A stretch of 42,556 nucleotides of DNA from Arthrobacter globiformis (lineage in GTDB: Bacteria; Actinomycetota; Actinomycetes; Actinomycetales; Micrococcaceae), in contig NZ_QLNP01000097.1 of NCBI RefSeq assembly GCF_003261175.1, positions 1-42,556 of the forward strand, given 5' to 3'. Made by a program: the position numbers and the translations under genes. Shown piece by piece: positions 39,809-42,556 of this stretch; position 1 is the first letter of the stretch, and each line of letters begins with the position of its first letter. The notes beneath the pieces are model-generated. The model saw only the letters and a program-made list of their open reading frames with translations. It had not been told where the DNA came from and did no database searches.

Positions 39809-41395
39809 ATGGACATCACTCGCAGAACACTCATCACCAGCAGCCTCGGCGCCGGCCTCGTCATCGCCCTGCCCGGCACCGCCGTCGCCGATCCCCGGAA
39901 CGCGGAAGCGAGCCTCCCCACAGATCCCTTCACCCTCGGCGTCGCGTCCGGCGACCCCTGGCCCGACGGCTTCGTGCTCTGGACCCGGCTCGCGCTCAAC
40001 CCGCTCGCAGAAGACGGGCTGGGCGGCATGCCCTCCCGCGTCGTAGCCGTGGCCTGGGAGGTTGCCGAGGATGCGGCGATGCGGCACGTCGTCCAGCGCG
40101 GCGTGGAGCAGGCCCGGCCGGAAAGCGCCCACTCCGTCCATGCGGAACTGCGCGGCCTGAAGCCGGGGCGCGAATACTTCTACCGGTTCCGCGCCGGCCG
40201 GCACATCAGCCCTGTCGGCCGCACACTGACCAGTCCGGCCTGGTACGAGACGCCGGCCGCCCTGTCCATGTCCTTCGCCAGCTGTGCCCAGTACGAGCAC
40301 GGATTCTTCACGGCCTACCGCCGCCTCGCCGAGGACCAGCCGGACCTGGTGCTGCACCTCGGCGACTACCAGTACGAGTACAAGAAGGGCTCCTACGTGA
40401 CCGGCGGCGGGAACGTCCGCAACCACGAGGGCCCGGAGACGGTGACGCTGGAGAACTACCGCCAGCGCCACGCTCAGTACAAGGCCGACGCCGACCTCCA
40501 GGCCGCGCATGCCGCGGCGCCGTGGCTGGTGGTCTGGGATGACCACGAGGTGGATAACAACTGGGCGGACGAGGTCCCGGAAAACGCGGACCCTGCCCAG
40601 CTGAACGACACGGCAGCCAACTTCAGGAAGCGCCGGGCCGCCGCCTTCCGGGCGTACTACGAGAACATGCCGCTCCGCGCACCCTCCATGCCCGCCGGGG
40701 CAGACATGAAGATCTACCGCACGGTTCAGTGGGGCCAGCTTGCCAACTTCCATATGATGGACACCCGCCAGTACCGCGACGACCAGCTGGCCGGGGACGG
40801 GTGGCGGAAGAACGTCCAGGAGCGCCTGGCGGAGAACCGGACCATCACCGGGGCCGACCAGGAGCAGTGGCTGCTGGACGGTTTCCGGAAGTCCAAGGCG
40901 CGCTGGGACCTGCTGGGCCAGCAGGTGTTCTTCGCCGAGCGGGACCGCAACCAGGCCGCCGACATCGACGACGTGTCCATGGACGGCTGGGACGGCTACG
41001 CATCCTCCCGCCGCCGCATCACCCAGGGCTGGGTGGACGCCAAGGTGCGCAACGCCGTCGTCCTCACCGGCGACGTCCACCGCAACTGGGCCAACGACGT
41101 CAAGGTCGACTACAAGAACCCGGACGCGCCGGTGGTCGGGTCTGAACTGGTGTGCACGTCCGTTACCTCCTCCGGCAACGGGACGGGCTCCGTCACGGAC
41201 CCCACCATGGCCTGGAACGAACACCTGAAGTTCTACAACGACCAGCGCGGCTACGTCCGGACCACGATCACCAGGGACTCCCTGACAGCGGATTTCCGGG
41301 TGCTGGACTACGTCAACGCACCAGGTTCGGCGGTTAGCACCAAGGCGTCCTTCCGGATAGACGACGGCGTGCCCGGCCTCCAGCCCCGCGCCTAG
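39809..41395 (+). CDS. phoD: PhoD-family alkaline phosphatase/phosphodiesterase, Tat-exported
   Basis: A 528-residue secreted phosphatase. The N-terminus MDITRRTLITSSLGAGLVIA carries a twin-arginine signal; cleavage is likely after AVA near residue 28. The PhoD N-terminal domain (about 38-140) has FTLGVASGDPWPDGFVLWTRL (in parts). The metallophosphatase domain follows: SFASCAQYEHG with the metal-binding Cys, LHLGDYQYEY near 183, VVWDDHEVDNNW near 241, and VVLTGDVHRNW near 415. PhoD enzymes use Ca2+ and Fe3+ and hydrolyse phosphomono- and diesters outside the cell, supplying phosphate. A Pho-type promoter was not identified. It converges on the mannonate-dehydratase-type gene. Confidence 0.95.
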   Translation: MDITRRTLITSSLGAGLVIALPGTAVADPRNAEASLPTDPFTLGVASGDPWPDGFVLWTRLALNPLAEDGLGGMPSRVVAVAWEVAEDAAMRHVVQRGVEQARPESAHSVHAELRGLKPGREYFYRFRAGRHISPVGRTLTSPAWYETPAALSMSFASCAQYEHGFFTAYRRLAEDQPDLVLHLGDYQYEYKKGSYVTGGGNVRNHEGPETVTLENYRQRHAQYKADADLQAAHAAAPWLVVWDDHEVDNNWADEVPENADPAQLNDTAANFRKRRAAAFRAYYENMPLRAPSMPAGADMKIYRTVQWGQLANFHMMDTRQYRDDQLAGDGWRKNVQERLAENRTITGADQEQWLLDGFRKSKARWDLLGQQVFFAERDRNQAADIDDVSMDGWDGYASSRRRITQGWVDAKVRNAVVLTGDVHRNWANDVKVDYKNPDAPVVGSELVCTSVTSSGNGTGSVTDPTMAWNEHLKFYNDQRGYVRTTITRDSLTADFRVLDYVNAPGSAVSTKASFRIDDGVPGLQPRA

Positions 41396-41419
41396 CTGCC
41401 GCCTCCCGCAGGACAGCGC

Positions 41420-42556
41420 TCACCAGTCGTGGACGGTTCCGTCGACGAGGCGGTTGTAGGGCAGGTAGGCCTGCTGGTAGGGGTAGGCGGCGGCGGCTTC
41501 CTCGTTGAATTCGACGCCGATGCCGGGCTTGTCGCCCGGGTGCAGGTAGCCGTCGGTGAACGTCATGGTCTGCTCGAACACCTCGTTCGTGGCGGCCGAG
41601 TGCTGCATGTATTCCTGGATGCCGTAGTTGTGGATCGCCAGGCCCACGTGCAGCTGCGCGGCGAACCCGACCGGGGAAATATCCGTGGGTCCGTGGAAGC
41701 CGGACTTGATCTGGTACTGCGCGGCGAAATCCATGACCTTCTTCAAAGGGCTGATCCCGCCGAAGTGCGTGGAGGCTGCCCGGACGTAGTCGATCAGCTG
41801 TTCCTTGATGATGGTCTGGTAGTCGTACACGGTGTTGAAGATTTCACCGATGGCCAGCGGGGTGGTGGTGTGCTGGCGGACCAGGCGCAGCGCCTCCTGG
41901 TTCTCCGCCGGGGTGCAGTCCTCCAGCCAGAACAGGTCATACGGCTCCAGGGCCTTGCCCAGCTTCGCGGCCTGGATCGGCGTCATCCGGTGGTGCCCGT
42001 CATGCAGCAAAGGCAGTTCCGGTCCGAACTCGTTCCGGACCGCCTCGAACACCGACGGCAGGTGGCGCAGGTAGGCCCGGGTGTCCCAGTCCTCCTCCAC
42101 CGGGAACGCACCGCGCCCGGCCGGTTCGTAGTCGTACCGCTCCCCCGACGCCTGGGCCTGCGCGGCCACCCCGTACACGGCCTTGATCCCGGGCACCGCG
42201 GTCTGGATCCGCACCGACTTGTACCCGAGCTCCAGGTGCTCCCGGACCGAGTCAAACAGCGAGGGGATGTCCGAACCGGACGCGTGCCCGTACGCCCGCA
42301 GCCCGTTCCGGGACGCCCCGCCGAGCAGCTGGTACACCGGCATGCCGGCCAGCTTGCCCTTGATGTCCCACAACGCCATGTCCACCGCGGCGATCGCGGC
42401 CATCGTCACCGGGCCCCGGCGCCAGTACGAGGACCGGTACAGGAACTGCCAGGTGTCCTCGATCCGGTGCGGGTCCTTCCCGATCAGCAGCTGCGCGACG
42501 TGCTCCTTCAAATAGGCAGCAACGGCAAGCTCACGCCCGTTCAGGGTGGCGTCACC
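41420..42556 (-). CDS. Mannonate dehydratase-type enolase-superfamily protein (5' part cut by window)
   Basis: At least 378 residues of an enolase-superfamily dehydratase. The frame stays open to the window edge ([19 protein letters not shown] before the TTG at 42511), so that TTG is internal and the N-terminus is missing. The sequence matches the ManD/RspA group. Metal-binding and catalytic segments include [48 protein letters not shown] and [20 protein letters not shown] conserved [11 protein letters not shown] follows. ManD enzymes dehydrate D-mannonate to 2-keto-3-deoxygluconate; many group members have low or other activity. It is convergent with phoD and ends 24 bases from it. Confidence 0.93.
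   Translation of the reverse strand, partial: GDATLNGRELAVAAYLKEHVAQLLIGKDPHRIEDTWQFLYRSSYWRRGPVTMAAIAAVDMALWDIKGKLAGMPVYQLLGGASRNGLRAYGHASGSDIPSLFDSVREHLELGYKSVRIQTAVPGIKAVYGVAAQAQASGERYDYEPAGRGAFPVEEDWDTRAYLRHLPSVFEAVRNEFGPELPLLHDGHHRMTPIQAAKLGKALEPYDLFWLEDCTPAENQEALRLVRQHTTTPLAIGEIFNTVYDYQTIIKEQLIDYVRAASTHFGGISPLKKVMDFAAQYQIKSGFHGPTDISPVGFAAQLHVGLAIHNYGIQEYMQHSAATNEVFEQTMTFTDGYLHPGDKPGIGVEFNEEAAAAYPYQQAYLPYNRLVDGTVHDW

Noticed and set aside
39749-41224. 491-codon minus-strand open frame opposite phoD
   Set aside because: It is an antisense shadow of a PhoD gene with intact Tat signal and metal-binding motifs.

Overview
The window reads as chromosome of a high-GC actinobacterium of the Micrococcaceae (Arthrobacter, Pseudarthrobacter or Paenarthrobacter type). 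Support comes from the uricase, which looks like the Arthrobacter globiformis enzyme, a homodimeric-type AceE, an AGGAG-rich set of ribosome binding sites, frequent GTG starts and uniformly GC-rich third codon positions. No rRNA, tRNA, CRISPR array, phage gene or transposase was seen. This assignment is from recognition only; no database search was possible.

Left edge (1-3.8 kb): the 3' end of aceE, a bidirectional terminator, a small DUF1508 protein, a MobA/MocA-type molybdopterin nucleotidyltransferase, a uracil-DNA-glycosylase-fold protein and an aldo/keto reductase. The reductase is bracketed by two related hairpin elements.

Centre (3.8-23.8 kb): a purine-to-central-metabolism island. 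The minus-strand genes are a guanine deaminase, an AzgA-type purine permease, XdhC, the FAD subunit of xanthine dehydrogenase and a fused 2Fe-2S/molybdopterin subunit. The plus-strand genes are an 8-oxoguanine-type deaminase, a stand-alone LigD polymerase domain, urate oxidase and an NCS2 urate/xanthine permease. A minus-strand IclR regulator faces a plus-strand operon of malic enzyme, malate synthase, a DUF6986 protein and (S)-ureidoglycine aminohydrolase. Together they would carry guanine through xanthine to urate, and handle ureidoglycine and the resulting glyoxylate (glyoxylate plus acetyl-CoA to malate, malate to pyruvate). The middle steps (5-hydroxyisourate hydrolase, OHCU decarboxylase, allantoinase, allantoate amidohydrolase) are not in the window. 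Five related 16-17 bp AT-rich motifs in the intergenic regions of this island look like operators for one regulator, plausibly the IclR protein. The uricase leader contains a strong T-tract terminator and two inverted repeats upstream of the gene, a likely attenuator or small RNA.

Right part (23.9-34.3 kb): accessory metabolism. It holds a VOC protein, an SDR, a zinc alcohol dehydrogenase, a HAD phosphatase with a second DUF1508 protein, a GH15 glucoamylase/trehalase-type enzyme, a GAF-ANTAR antiterminator regulator, a DUF72 protein, an App1-type phosphatidate phosphatase and a GH1 beta-glucosidase.

Right edge (34.6-42.6 kb): a protein-quality-control module made of an AAA+ ATPase, an unknown 129-residue protein, a J-domain protein, an Hsp20 and a divergent MerR/HspR-like regulator. 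It is followed by a YjbR protein, a PAP2 phosphatase, two small proteins, a Tat-exported PhoD phosphatase and the 3' part of a mannonate-dehydratase-type enolase-superfamily gene cut by the window end.
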